Shown here in pieces: positions 44,769-55,146 of a stretch of 64,000 nt of DNA. Position 1 is the stretch's first letter, and each line of letters begins with the position of its first letter. Made by a program: the position numbers and the translations under genes. The notes beneath the pieces are model-generated. The model was not told the origin of the DNA, did no database searches, and saw only the letters and a program-made list of their open reading frames with translations. Source of the stretch: Saprospiraceae bacterium (GTDB lineage Bacteria; Bacteroidota; Bacteroidia; Chitinophagales; Saprospiraceae); the NCBI GenBank assembly GCA_019638455.1, contig JAHBTU010000001.1:1069501-1133500 (forward strand), written 5' to 3'.

Positions 44769-44809
44769 TTAGGTGTGGCATGAACCTATTGCAGTCATGC
44801 CACACCTAA
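44769..44809. terminator. Bidirectional terminator between parB and CotH genes
   Basis: Perfect 15-bp arms (44769-44783 and 44795-44809) with an 11-base loop. It separates the stop of parB from the stop of the converging CotH gene at 44811. T-runs are weak, but the stem is long. Confidence 0.75.
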
Positions 44810-44810
44810 T

Positions 44811-46865
44811 CTACTGTTTCACCACTTTGCTCACCGTTTCCTTGCCGTCGTTGTCCGTTATTTTCAAAAAATAGACACCATTCGGCAAAGCGGCAACATT
44901 GAACAATACCATGCCTGCTGCATGAGACACGGATGTCTCGCCTCCTGCCACCTGCCCCAATGCGTCCAACAACTGCACTCGAAAATCTCCGCGCTTAAAA
45001 ACATCGCCAGACACGGTCAGCACTTCCCGAAAAGGATTGGGGTAAATCGTGACACGCGCTGTGTCCGCTTCCGCGACATTCACTGGCGTGGGCTGAAAAT
45101 GAGCCACCAAGTAGGTTGGGGCGGTCATCATCAGACCCACCGAATCTGCACTGCCCAGTGCAGCACTTGACCAACCGACAAACTCGTAGCCGGGATTCGC
45201 CACCGCCTTCAAGGGCAGCGGCACTCCTTTAAAATAAGTGCCCTTCCACGGGAACTGGGCACCAGCAGGACGCACAGTGTTCACCTCCACCCTACCCCCG
45301 CCCGCTGGCTGCACATCCACTGTCAGTTCGGCCAAATCATACGCCTCGTCCATCGCGATAAGAATTTCTTGGCGTGCGAAATCAGGTCGGTGTAAGGCAA
45401 AATACCGCGCTTTTTCTATGTTGTCGAGCCATGTAGTATTAAAATCGTCAAACCACCAGCGTTGAAAGTGCCGTGTTATTTCTGGTTGATAAAGTGTGCG
45501 AAACTCGTTTAGGCGCTGGCTTACCCGTTGCGGCACAAACGCCGTGTTGAGCATATCGGCCAAGCGGTTGGCGAAGTCGCGGCGAAAGGCTGGGTTTTGC
45601 CAGCAGCGTCGAAACAACAAGGTCGCCCAGTCGGGGTTGGGCCACTCTGTGGAGGAGGCATCCAGCAAGCGGGCCAACGCGTTGGGCGAAGGGTCGCCTG
45701 TGTTCCAGCCATTGGGGTTTTGAAAAAGGCCAAAGGTGAAATCGAGGTCGTAGGTCAGCCATCGCCATTTGCCAGACTCGCTTCTGTGCCTGAAACGCCG
45801 CACATTGTTGCCGGGCCAATCCTGATTTTCCAAATAAATGTTGAATACACAGTAATCCAGGAAGTTGTGATAGTCAATTTGCTTTTTCAGGTTTTCAAAC
45901 ACCGAGTTGTTCTCAAAACCGCTTTCTGTTTGTTGCAGGTAGTTTTGAAAATGATTCCAAGTATCGGCAGTGCCTGACGAGACATCCCCATAGTTTTCAA
46001 TCATGTCAAACTCGTTCTCTTCCCAATTAAAATGTTGGCGCACATAAAAGCGGTTCATTCGTTCGCGCACGTTGTGAATCCCCCAATATTGACCGTTGAA
46101 ATACACCACTGCGGGTCGCCACGCTTGCATATAAAGTCGCGGAGGGAGCAAGATATCGCCGATGTCGGAGCGGTCGAGCAGCAGGCTGGTTGCAAAGGCA
46201 TCGCGGAATTGGAGCACACACCAATCTTGCCCGCTATTGCGCAACACGAATCGTTTGTATGCCTCAAAAGGGCGAGCGGGGAAAAGCGGATAATGAAACT
46301 CCCCCAAACCGAGCGAGTTTTTCCCTTTTATTTCCAGCGATTTCTGTGGTTGCGAGGCACTGCCCGTGCCTTGGATTTCTATTTCCGCCAGTTGATTGAA
46401 AACCGCTTTGTCTATGCCTTTTTCAAAAAACTCGATGTTCGCGTTCGCCGTCAAATCCTGCGCATAGTTGGTGTAAATGCCCGTCAGCGAGTCAAAAAAA
46501 GAAGCGTGGTCGAAAACCAGCGACACAACCGGAAAGGTGTGGCTTATGCCTATGAAGTATGTATGAGTGCCAATGGCTGAAGGAGACAACCCCGGTGCGT
46601 AAGCCCGCGCCCGAAGCACGGCGGTTGAGCTGAAAGCCAATGGCGAATTGGGATAAATGGCCGATTGGGCAGTAGGCTCAGAGCCATCCAGCGTGTAGCG
46701 AATGGTGGCCCCAGGCGTGGCGCACGACAAAGAAACGCTGATGGGATTGGCGTATAAGCCCCCGTGTGGCGAGTACTGGACGGGTTGTGTCTGGGCATGG
46801 AGGAAAGCGCCCCCCATCCATGCGAAAAAGAAAGTGGGTAACAGAAAGCGAAGGCGAAAAGTCAT
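44811..46865 (-). CDS. CotH kinase family protein with T9SS sorting domain
   Basis: The 684-residue protein starts best at the ATG at 46865 (signal peptide ending AFLHAQ); the 24 upstream codons run into the 101-bp dispersed repeat and are not coding. An Fn3-like/CHB_HEX C-terminal type domain (SCATPGATIRYTLDGSEPT) leads into the CotH core, with PVVSLVFD, the RNSGQDWCVLQFRDAF region, WGIHNVRERMNRFYVRQHF and WRWLTYDLDFTFG (probable metal-binding Asp pair). A Big_3-like/InlB-type repeat and a C-terminal T9SS domain follow (VTIYPNPFREVLTVSG to VSKVVKQ). CotH kinases phosphorylate secreted proteins; substrate here is unknown. Confidence 0.93.
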   Translation of the reverse strand: MTFRLRFLLPTFFFAWMGGAFLHAQTQPVQYSPHGGLYANPISVSLSCATPGATIRYTLDGSEPTAQSAIYPNSPLAFSSTAVLRARAYAPGLSPSAIGTHTYFIGISHTFPVVSLVFDHASFFDSLTGIYTNYAQDLTANANIEFFEKGIDKAVFNQLAEIEIQGTGSASQPQKSLEIKGKNSLGLGEFHYPLFPARPFEAYKRFVLRNSGQDWCVLQFRDAFATSLLLDRSDIGDILLPPRLYMQAWRPAVVYFNGQYWGIHNVRERMNRFYVRQHFNWEENEFDMIENYGDVSSGTADTWNHFQNYLQQTESGFENNSVFENLKKQIDYHNFLDYCVFNIYLENQDWPGNNVRRFRHRSESGKWRWLTYDLDFTFGLFQNPNGWNTGDPSPNALARLLDASSTEWPNPDWATLLFRRCWQNPAFRRDFANRLADMLNTAFVPQRVSQRLNEFRTLYQPEITRHFQRWWFDDFNTTWLDNIEKARYFALHRPDFARQEILIAMDEAYDLAELTVDVQPAGGGRVEVNTVRPAGAQFPWKGTYFKGVPLPLKAVANPGYEFVGWSSAALGSADSVGLMMTAPTYLVAHFQPTPVNVAEADTARVTIYPNPFREVLTVSGDVFKRGDFRVQLLDALGQVAGGETSVSHAAGMVLFNVAALPNGVYFLKITDNDGKETVSKVVKQ

Positions 46866-46892
46866 TGCTTGCGGCGGTTCAGTAAAAATATA

Positions 46893-46993
46893 CCTTGATT
46901 CGCTAGGATTTGTCAGATGACCATGATTGATGTCCATGATTTTGAACAGACTGCGCTTTTAGCCATGCTCAAAACTTGGCGGCGTGAAGTATA
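46893..46993 (+). repeat. Dispersed 101-bp intergenic repeat, copy 2
   Basis: Ungapped alignment to 12270-12370, 73 of 101 identical. Like copy 1, it lies just upstream of the start codon of a minus-strand gene (CotH), in plus orientation. Copy 3 is at 59154-59222. Confidence 0.75.
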
Positions 46994-47076
46994 ATTGCGG
47001 CCATGACCGCTCATGGATGCAAGGTAAAGACTTTTTAACAAGGTATTCGCGCCCAATAAATTTTGCTTGCCAGCCT

Positions 47077-48009
47077 TTATGCAAAATCCGCATAAACATG
47101 CTCTTTGGCGACTTTTTCGGGCAGCGGCCCAAAATGCCCCAACTTCAACTCGGCCATGCGGCGACCAGCGATGGCACATTCGAGCAGCGTCTTGCTGTCG
47201 AGCCGGGCCGTGAGATAGCCCGACCAAAAAGCATCGCCTGCGCCAGTGGTGTCTTTCACCTCTACCTCGCGTGCGGGGAGAAACTGCCGTTCGTCCCCAT
47301 TGCCAACCCAACACCCTTGCGCACCCAATGTGTAGCAAACTTCTTTGGCGCCCAATTTCAGAAAATGGTCAATCACCGCGTCTGGTTTGGGCGATTCGTC
47401 CTCGTAGAGGCGCCTCCAATCCACATCGCTCACTTTGACCAACGCACCGTGGCGGCATATCTCGCCCACGGCTTTTTTCGCGTCGCGGCGTTCGGGCCAG
47501 ATTTTTTCGGAGTAATTGGCATCAATGCTGATGAGGCATTTGGCGCGTTGAGCCTTGTGTGCGGCTTGCAAAATAACATCGCGGGCAGGTTGTTTGCTCA
47601 GCGCAAAACAAGTGGTGTGGAAAACCCCAATGTCGTCGAATCGCTGGAAAGGGAACTGGCGAATGGAGAGCATGGCATCCGCGCCGCGGTAGGGTTGAAA
47701 ATTGGAAACGGCAGAGGAGCGGGTCACGAGAATGAGCGTCGTGGGTTCTTCCACTTGCGCCACATTGGTCACGTCCACGCCCAAACGAGCGACATAGTTG
47801 CGCAGCACGGTGCCCATATCGTCGTTTCCAACCGAGGCCACCAGCATACAATTGTTGCCCAATCGAGCCATGTTCATACACAAGTTGGCAGGGCTGCCGC
47901 CAGGCACTCGCTTGAAAAGCATGGCTTCTTCGAGGTTTTGCACAAATTCAGCGGTGATGAAATCCACCAGCAGCTCGCCAGCAGAGAGAATGTCAATAGG
48001 TCTGCGCAT
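47077..48009 (-). CDS. PfkB family carbohydrate kinase
   Basis: The 310-residue ribokinase-fold enzyme phosphorylates a sugar or nucleoside with ATP in the cytoplasm. The substrate-side signature GGSPANLCMNMARLG is near residue 37 and the ATP/anion-hole motif KDTTGAGDAFWSG, with catalytic Asp, is near residue 253. DANYSEKIWP resembles fructokinase-type segments. The GSPAN start favours a fructokinase or 2-keto-3-deoxygluconate kinase group, but the sugar cannot be fixed from sequence. Confidence 0.93.
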   Translation of the reverse strand: MRRPIDILSAGELLVDFITAEFVQNLEEAMLFKRVPGGSPANLCMNMARLGNNCMLVASVGNDDMGTVLRNYVARLGVDVTNVAQVEEPTTLILVTRSSAVSNFQPYRGADAMLSIRQFPFQRFDDIGVFHTTCFALSKQPARDVILQAAHKAQRAKCLISIDANYSEKIWPERRDAKKAVGEICRHGALVKVSDVDWRRLYEDESPKPDAVIDHFLKLGAKEVCYTLGAQGCWVGNGDERQFLPAREVEVKDTTGAGDAFWSGYLTARLDSKTLLECAIAGRRMAELKLGHFGPLPEKVAKEHVYADFA

Positions 48010-48160
48010 ACGATTATTTACACAAGTTCAGCAGCTCGAAGGGTTTGGGGCCGATGCGCGATGCACGTCACGACACTCAGGCGCTCGTCCTGCGATTCCC
48101 TTCCATTTGTTTTGTTTGCAGCGGCAATGATACGACGAATTTCCAAGTTTTAGCACCCAA

Positions 48161-48880
48161 TCAAACTCTTGTCGTTTCGATGTATCGCACCAACGAACGC
48201 TTGGCCACGGGCAACAAGGTTTCTTCCACCGGATAGGCCAATTTTGTCTCTATTGTGTAAACCGCAGGGGTGGAAAAACTGCGATGCTGTCGCATCAGGT
48301 CAGCCTTCACACTTTCATAAGTATTGGTAAGATTTCGCTCCCAGTCGCTGATGAATTGCGAGCGCAACGAGCGATAGCGATTTTCCGACCGCTCTATGAT
48401 GCTTAACCTGTATTGATAAACTCGAATAGAGCGAAAAGAACCGTCGCATAGAAAAAAATATCCCTCATCTGTTTCAAGAGGCAGTATGCCGACAGGGGCA
48501 ATAGTCATGTGGTGTTCTATAAATTCATATAAATCGGTACCGCCCGATATGGCGGACTTCATTTTTTGGGTGGCATAGTGCGTGATTTGTTCTATCTCTG
48601 ACATGAGTTCATCGTCCGCAATCATCTCTTCATAGACCAGTTCCAATTTTTGCAGTTGAATGCCAGTCAACTTGCGCGGAAAACGGTCCTGCATCAGGCG
48701 CTTCGTCTGTTTGAACGTTAGCAAGTTGTTGTAGTGAAAAATCACGTCGGAGAGCTGGGGGTACAGTTTCTTCTCGTTGAAGCAAGCGTTCACCCGCTGG
48801 AGGTATGCCAAGAGCGTGTATTTTTTGGATTCAAAGTCAATGTTTCCTTCGATGAACCAAGTTTCCGATAATGTGCTCAT
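48161..48880 (-). CDS. Conserved hypothetical protein
   Basis: The 239-residue soluble protein begins MSTLSETWFIEGNIDFESKKYTLLAYLQ and has a helical N-terminal half and a strand-rich C-terminal half (TIAPVGILPLETDEGYFFLC, YTIETKLAYPVEETLLPVAK). The start WFxEGxIDFExKKYxLLAYL is one I associate with an uncharacterised protein common in Bacteroidota. No signal peptide or membrane helix. It is divergent from groES across a 296-base gap. Function unknown. Confidence 0.75.
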   Translation of the reverse strand: MSTLSETWFIEGNIDFESKKYTLLAYLQRVNACFNEKKLYPQLSDVIFHYNNLLTFKQTKRLMQDRFPRKLTGIQLQKLELVYEEMIADDELMSEIEQITHYATQKMKSAISGGTDLYEFIEHHMTIAPVGILPLETDEGYFFLCDGSFRSIRVYQYRLSIIERSENRYRSLRSQFISDWERNLTNTYESVKADLMRQHRSFSTPAVYTIETKLAYPVEETLLPVAKRSLVRYIETTRV

Positions 48881-49026
48881 AATGGATGGCGATTAGTGTA
48901 AAAAACTTTTCAGAAATGACGGAATCAAAAGCAAAAATGGCGAGAACGAAGCAATCAGCAAAATATGTGCAACCAATTTTTTGCCAAATTTGAGCGTCGT
49001 GAAAGTCATTTTGACCGCCCTGCCAA

Positions 49027-49039
49027 TGTCAACCTGACA
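49027..49039. promoter_or_regulatory. Small inverted repeat upstream of groES
   Basis: TGTCA-ACC-TGACA lies 138 bases before groES. No CIRCE element (TTAGCACTC type) is present in the 296-base gap. The site is a weak candidate operator only; short symmetric sites occur by chance. Confidence 0.2.
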
Positions 49040-49176
49040 AGAACGATGACACGCGGCTGAAAAAATGGCAGAAAAAATGGCATGGCACGAAGTCTGATGG
49101 AGGCGGGTGTCCGCAGATAATTTGGTTTTGCGGCATTCAAATTTGTCTCACCAAAACAAAAATAACTTTTCGAATT

Positions 49177-49440
49177 ATGAAACCAATCGCAGACCGTGTT
49201 CTTATCAAGCCTGCGCCCGCTGACGAAAAAACGAAAGGCGGCATTATCATCCCCGACACTGCCAAAGAAAAACCTCAGCGCGGCGAAGTCGTCGCGGTAG
49301 GCCCCGGCAAAGACGGCAACCTCATGACCGTCAACGTGGGCGACATCGTTCTCTACGGAAAATACTCCGGTCAAGAAATCAATTTCGAGGGACAAGACTA
49401 CCTCATCATGCGTGAAGACGACATTCTCGTCATCATTTAA
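49177..49440 (+). CDS. groES: Co-chaperonin GroES
   Basis: The 87-residue lid protein of the GroEL folding chamber. It begins [33 protein letters not shown], including the mobile loop GGIIIPD, and contains [10 protein letters not shown] and [11 protein letters not shown]. Length is slightly short of the usual 92-97 residues. groEL follows after 124 bases that hold repeated AAGTTGA/TCAACTTT and ATCAAC segments. Confidence 0.98.
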   Translation: MKPIADRVLIKPAPADEKTKGGIIIPDTAKEKPQRGEVVAVGPGKDGNLMTVNVGDIVLYGKYSGQEINFEGQDYLIMREDDILVII

Positions 49441-49468
49441 GGAGTTGATGAAAGTTGCTTAAAGTTGA

Positions 49469-51199
<1,731 letters not shown>

Positions 51200-51235
51200 T
51201 TAGAAAACTGACCAATTATTTTGGGAAATACCGCA

Positions 51236-51263
51236 GGGGGTGCCTCTTGGCACCCCCTTTTTT
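51236..51263 (+). terminator. Intrinsic terminator after groEL
   Basis: Stem GGGGGTGCC (51236-51244) and GGCACCCCC (51249-51257), TCTT loop, then TTTTTT. It lies 37 bases after the groEL stop, just before the 50-bp tandem array. Confidence 0.92.
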
Positions 51264-51290
51264 ATGCAGTGACTGGTTGGATCGGTGAAA

Positions 51291-51965
51291 AAGCCCCAGC
51301 GGGGCGAAATGTCGGTAGAGCCGAGCCGCCCGCCGTTCGCAAGCCCCAGCGGGGCGAAATGTCGGTAGAGCCGAGCCGCCCGCCGTTCGCAAGCCCCAGC
51401 GGGGCGAAATGTCGGTAGAGCCGAGCCGCCCGCCGTTCGCAAGCCCCAGCGGGGCAAAATGTCGGTAGAGCCGAGCCGCCCGCCGTTCGCAAGCCCAGCG
51501 GGCAAATGTCGGTAGAGCCGAGCCGCCCGCCGTTCGCAAGCCCCAGCGGGGCGAAATGTCGGTAGAGCCGAGCCGCCCGCCGTTCGCAAGCCCCAGCGGG
51601 GCGAAATGTCGGTAGAGCCGAGCCGCCCGCCGTTCGCAAGCCCCAGCGGGGCGAAATGTCGGTAGAGCCGAGCCGCCCGCCGTTCGCAAGCCCCAGCGGG
51701 GCAAAATGTCGGTAGAGCCGAGCCGCCCGCCGTTCGCAAGCCCCAGCGGGGCAAAATGTCGGTAGAGCCGAGCCGCCCGCCGTTCGCAAGCCCCAGCGGG
51801 GCGAAATGTCGGTAGAGCCGAGCCGCCCGCCGTTCGCAAGCCCCAGCGGGGCGAAATGTCGGTAGAGCCGAGCCGCCCGCCGTTCGCAAGCCCCAGCGGG
51901 GCGAAATGTCGGTAGAGCCGAGCCGCCCGCCGTTCGCAAGCCCCAGCGGGGCGAAATGTCGGTAG
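51291..51965 (+). repeat. 50-bp tandem repeat array, 13 units plus a partial unit
   Basis: Units of 50 bases begin AAGCCCCAGCGGGGC and end CGCCGTTCGC. Thirteen full units lie at 51291-51937, one of them (51491-51537) shortened to 47 bases, plus a 28-base partial unit to 51965. Differences are few, mainly GCGAAA to GCAAAA in units 4, 9 and 10. Each unit has a small palindrome (GCCCC-AGC-GGGGC). The units have no variable spacers, so this is not CRISPR. It fills most of the 870 bases between groEL and the GH78 gene. Confidence 0.97.
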
Positions 51966-52068
51966 CAGAGAGCCTGATTTTAAAACATCAAAAACAATCT
52001 TATCAACCTTTCTTGTCAAAAAAAACATCAACAAGCCTGTGGCATAATTGGAAACGCAAGCGCCATTT

Positions 52069-54831
52069 TTACTGCTTCGTCAGTGTCCATTCAAACAAAT
52101 AGGTGCCCGAACCATATTCCAACTCAAGGCCATCCCCTTTTAGTGAGGCGGTTTTCAGTCCCAATGAAAAGCCTATTGGCACACCGTTTTCACGAACCTC
52201 TTTATTATCAGCACGGGGCAGACGAATGGTCGCGGTGGTGTTTGGAGGGATAGTGACGCGGAGGGTGATTTTGTCGCCGGAACGTTCCCAACCCGAAGCA
52301 ATTTCCCCATAGCTGCTTTGGTAAGAGGCTTTTGCATAGGATAATTTGTCGGTCAGCAGCGGTTTTATCACGATGTGCTTGTAACCCGGCTCGCCCAATC
52401 GCAACCCTGCGGCGGCTTGATACATCCAATCGCCAATGGCCCCATAGGCGTAGTGGTTAAAGGAGTTCATGCCCGGTGTCTGGAAAGTAGAGTCTGGTTT
52501 TTGACCATCCCACCGTTCCCAAATCGTGGTGGCCCCCATCTTCACCGGATAGAGCCAAGAAGGATAAGACTCTTGCAGCAACAGGTCGTAGGCGAGCTCC
52601 GCTTCTCCATTTTCCGAAAGCACATGACAGAGATAAGGCGTGCCGAGAAAACCCGTCGAGAGGTGTTTTTTCTTTTGCAAAATATCATTTTTGAGATATT
52701 GCAAAGCAGCGGGGCGAAGTTCGTCGGGCATCAAGCCAAAATGCAGGGCCAACACATAAGAGGTCTGTGAGGCCGAGGAAATGGTGCGCCCAGCAGGCGT
52801 GATGAACTCATGCGCAAAGACTTTTTTGATTTTCTCAAACAGTGCTTTGTATGCGGCGGCATCTTCGTTTTTGCCCAACACTGCTGCCGCACGGCTCACC
52901 AAATCAGCGCCATGCGCAAAAAAAGCAGTGGAAATAAAGTCGTGGTTGGTGTGCGCATCTGGCTGGACGTGGTAATCCAAATGGTCGGGCGAGGGGTGAT
53001 AAAAGAGCCAGTCGCCAAAAACGCTACCCCCTCTCCATACAAGCGATTCGCCCGATTTTTGATAGATGTAATCTACATATCCCTTCATGCTAGCATACTG
53101 GTGTTCAAGCAGTTGTTTGTCGCCATACACCTCGTACATCACCCACGGGATAATGACCGCCGCATCACCCCACCCTGCCGATACGCCCACATTCATCGAA
53201 TCGGGTCTGTTCAGCACGTCAGGGATCACGAAAGGAACAGCGCCGCTGGGTCGCTGTTCGGCGGCCAAGTCTTGTAGCCATTTGGCAAAGAAAGCCGACA
53301 CATCCATATTGAAGGCAGCCGTGCGAGCAAACACTTGGGCATCGCCCGTCCAGCCCATCCGCTCGTCGCGTTGGGGGCAATCGGTCGGGATGTCCACAAA
53401 ATTGCCCTTTTGCCCCCACAAAATGTTGCGTTGCAACTGGTTGACCAACGGGTGCGAGCACTCAAACGTCCCGGTTGGTGTCATATCCGAGTGGACGACG
53501 ATGCCAAGCAAATCACCCGTGCTCAATTCGCCGGGGAACCCCTCAATGGCCACATAGCGGAAGCCCATGAAAGTGAAACGCGGCTCATACACCTCGCCAT
53601 CCTTGTCGCCGCGCAAGGTGTAGCGGAGTCGTTGTTTGGCCGAACGCAGATTGTCTGTGTAAAAATTGCCGTTTTTGTCGAGCACTTCCGCGTGGCGAAG
53701 CGTGACGGTGGTGCCTTTTTTGCCCTTCATTTTAAGGCGAACCCAGCCTACCATATTCTGTCCCATATCGGCCACGAGCTCGCCTTTTGGGGTGATGAAA
53801 AAGCGAACTGGCAAGATTTCTTGTATCTTTCGAACAGGTACGCTGTTTGCGGCCACCAATGCTGTGTTGGGCGCTTTGGCAGTCGTCACGTTGCGCCAAC
53901 GGCTGTCGTCGAAGGAGGCAGTGTTCCAGCTGGGCATTTCTCGTTGCGCATCGTAGTCCTCGCCATAATATATTTCATTGGTGCGCACGGGGCCTTCGTT
54001 GCTGCATTTCCAAGAGCCGTCGGTCGCAACCCATTCCTCGGAGCCGTCCGCATAGCGTATATGGATTTGACACAGAAAGGCCAGTTTTTTCCCATAAAAC
54101 GCCCAGTTTTCTTCCCAGCCCAAGCCACTACGCCACCAGCCTTCGCCAAGCATGGCACCCACGCCATTTTGTCCTTCTTGGAGCAGGTTGGTCACGTCAA
54201 AAGTCTGATACTGAAGACGTTTGTAGTAAGTAGTCCAGCCGGGCGTGAGCACTTCGTCGCCGACTTTTTGACCATTCAGATACAGTTCGTATATGCCTTG
54301 CGCTGTCGCGTATGCACGAGCGGAGGCTATTTTTTTATTGAGCGAAAACCCCTTTCGCAGCATCCAAGCGGGCGAATATCGCGGTGGCTGAGCCTCTTGC
54401 TCTGGTTCTATCCACGAGGCTTTCCAATCAGCAGGCGAGAGCAGCGCCGTTTCCCAAAATGCAGCGGCACTCCAAGCAGACTCTTGCCCTTTTTCGTCCC
54501 ACACTTTCACGCGCCACCAGTAGCGTGTGCCGGACTTCAAAGCCGCGCCTTTGTATGGCTGCAAAATCGAGCCATCCGAGTCTATCCTGTCGGAATCCCA
54601 AACAAGGTTTTTTGTTGAAAAATCATCTTTGGCGGCGACTTGTATGTGGTAGGCCCCTTGCCGCCAACTGCGTTGTTCAGTTTGAATTTTCCAACTGAAA
54701 CGAGGTTGTTTGGTATCCAACCCGATGGGGTTGACGCGGTGCTCACAGGTGAGGCTTCCGACGTGCGCATCCTGAGCGGAAAGGCCGAATAGGCCAAAGC
54801 AACAGAGCAGGGGAGCAAACATTTTCTTCAT
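52069..54831 (-). CDS. Alpha-L-rhamnosidase (GH78)
   Basis: The 920-residue enzyme releases terminal alpha-L-rhamnose from plant or algal polysaccharides and glycosides. It starts best at the ATG at 54831 (signal peptide KKMFAPLLCCFGLFGLSAQ). An Fn3-like N-terminal region (RFSWKIQTEQRSWRQGAYHI) is followed by Bac_rhamnosid_N beta-domains (residues about 180-330), then the alpha/alpha-6 barrel. The catalytic acid lies in QRDERMGWTGDAQVFARTAA near residue 490 and the base in GATTIWERWDGQ near residue 780. The C-terminal beta-domain ends YGSGTYLFEW. Probably periplasmic or extracellular. Confidence 0.95.
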   Translation of the reverse strand: MKKMFAPLLCCFGLFGLSAQDAHVGSLTCEHRVNPIGLDTKQPRFSWKIQTEQRSWRQGAYHIQVAAKDDFSTKNLVWDSDRIDSDGSILQPYKGAALKSGTRYWWRVKVWDEKGQESAWSAAAFWETALLSPADWKASWIEPEQEAQPPRYSPAWMLRKGFSLNKKIASARAYATAQGIYELYLNGQKVGDEVLTPGWTTYYKRLQYQTFDVTNLLQEGQNGVGAMLGEGWWRSGLGWEENWAFYGKKLAFLCQIHIRYADGSEEWVATDGSWKCSNEGPVRTNEIYYGEDYDAQREMPSWNTASFDDSRWRNVTTAKAPNTALVAANSVPVRKIQEILPVRFFITPKGELVADMGQNMVGWVRLKMKGKKGTTVTLRHAEVLDKNGNFYTDNLRSAKQRLRYTLRGDKDGEVYEPRFTFMGFRYVAIEGFPGELSTGDLLGIVVHSDMTPTGTFECSHPLVNQLQRNILWGQKGNFVDIPTDCPQRDERMGWTGDAQVFARTAAFNMDVSAFFAKWLQDLAAEQRPSGAVPFVIPDVLNRPDSMNVGVSAGWGDAAVIIPWVMYEVYGDKQLLEHQYASMKGYVDYIYQKSGESLVWRGGSVFGDWLFYHPSPDHLDYHVQPDAHTNHDFISTAFFAHGADLVSRAAAVLGKNEDAAAYKALFEKIKKVFAHEFITPAGRTISSASQTSYVLALHFGLMPDELRPAALQYLKNDILQKKKHLSTGFLGTPYLCHVLSENGEAELAYDLLLQESYPSWLYPVKMGATTIWERWDGQKPDSTFQTPGMNSFNHYAYGAIGDWMYQAAAGLRLGEPGYKHIVIKPLLTDKLSYAKASYQSSYGEIASGWERSGDKITLRVTIPPNTTATIRLPRADNKEVRENGVPIGFSLGLKTASLKGDGLELEYGSGTYLFEWTLTKQ

Positions 54832-55146
54832 GGCGGCAAGCAATGTTGTTCAAAATTTTTTCGGCTCTTGTCTTTAATTGACAGGTGGTCTTTAGGGTGG
54901 TCTTTGGCTGGATGAACAGAATTTTGAAAATGTGGTAAAAACTTAGCGTGTCACCCCCGACCCCTCCCCCACCGGGAGGGGTCGGGGGTGGGGTTGACAC
55001 GAGCGGCTAAGTTTTTACAAAATAAGAAAATCAATTCAATATGGAAGGGCTGCGTTCCGAAAGATATTCCGGGGGGTGCATTCCCTGCCTAAGGGTTACA
55101 AAATCCAAAAGTACGTATCGGCTAATTGGGGAAATGAGCGCCTTTT
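54832..55146. other. Intergenic region with large cruciform-forming hairpin
   Basis: About 315 bases between the GH78 and GH36 genes. Contains the inverted repeat at 54935-55018. No frame or -7 box that I can support. Confidence 0.7.
54935..55018. repeat. Extended inverted repeat with 17-bp G+C-rich core
   Basis: Core arms are exact reverse complements over 17 bases (54952-54968 and 54974-54990) with a 5-base loop. Outer arms add GTAAAAACTTAGC on the left and GCTAAGTTTTTAC on the right, with TGTCA/TGACA in between. The whole structure spans about 84 bases and would form a very stable hairpin or cruciform. Confidence 0.92.

Noticed and set aside
49027..49039. CIRCE-like operator upstream of groES
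   Set aside because: The short TGTCA/TGACA repeat does not match CIRCE; listed only as a weak candidate.
51291..51965. Array could be called a CRISPR
   Set aside because: The whole 50-bp unit is conserved; no unique spacers exist, and no cas genes are nearby.
51200..52034. Three overlapping minus-strand frames of 225-272 codons with RPAGACERRAARLYRHF repeats
   Set aside because: They run through the 50-bp array; since 50 is not a multiple of three, each ORF cycles through all frames of the unit, so the lack of stops is a by-product of the repeat.
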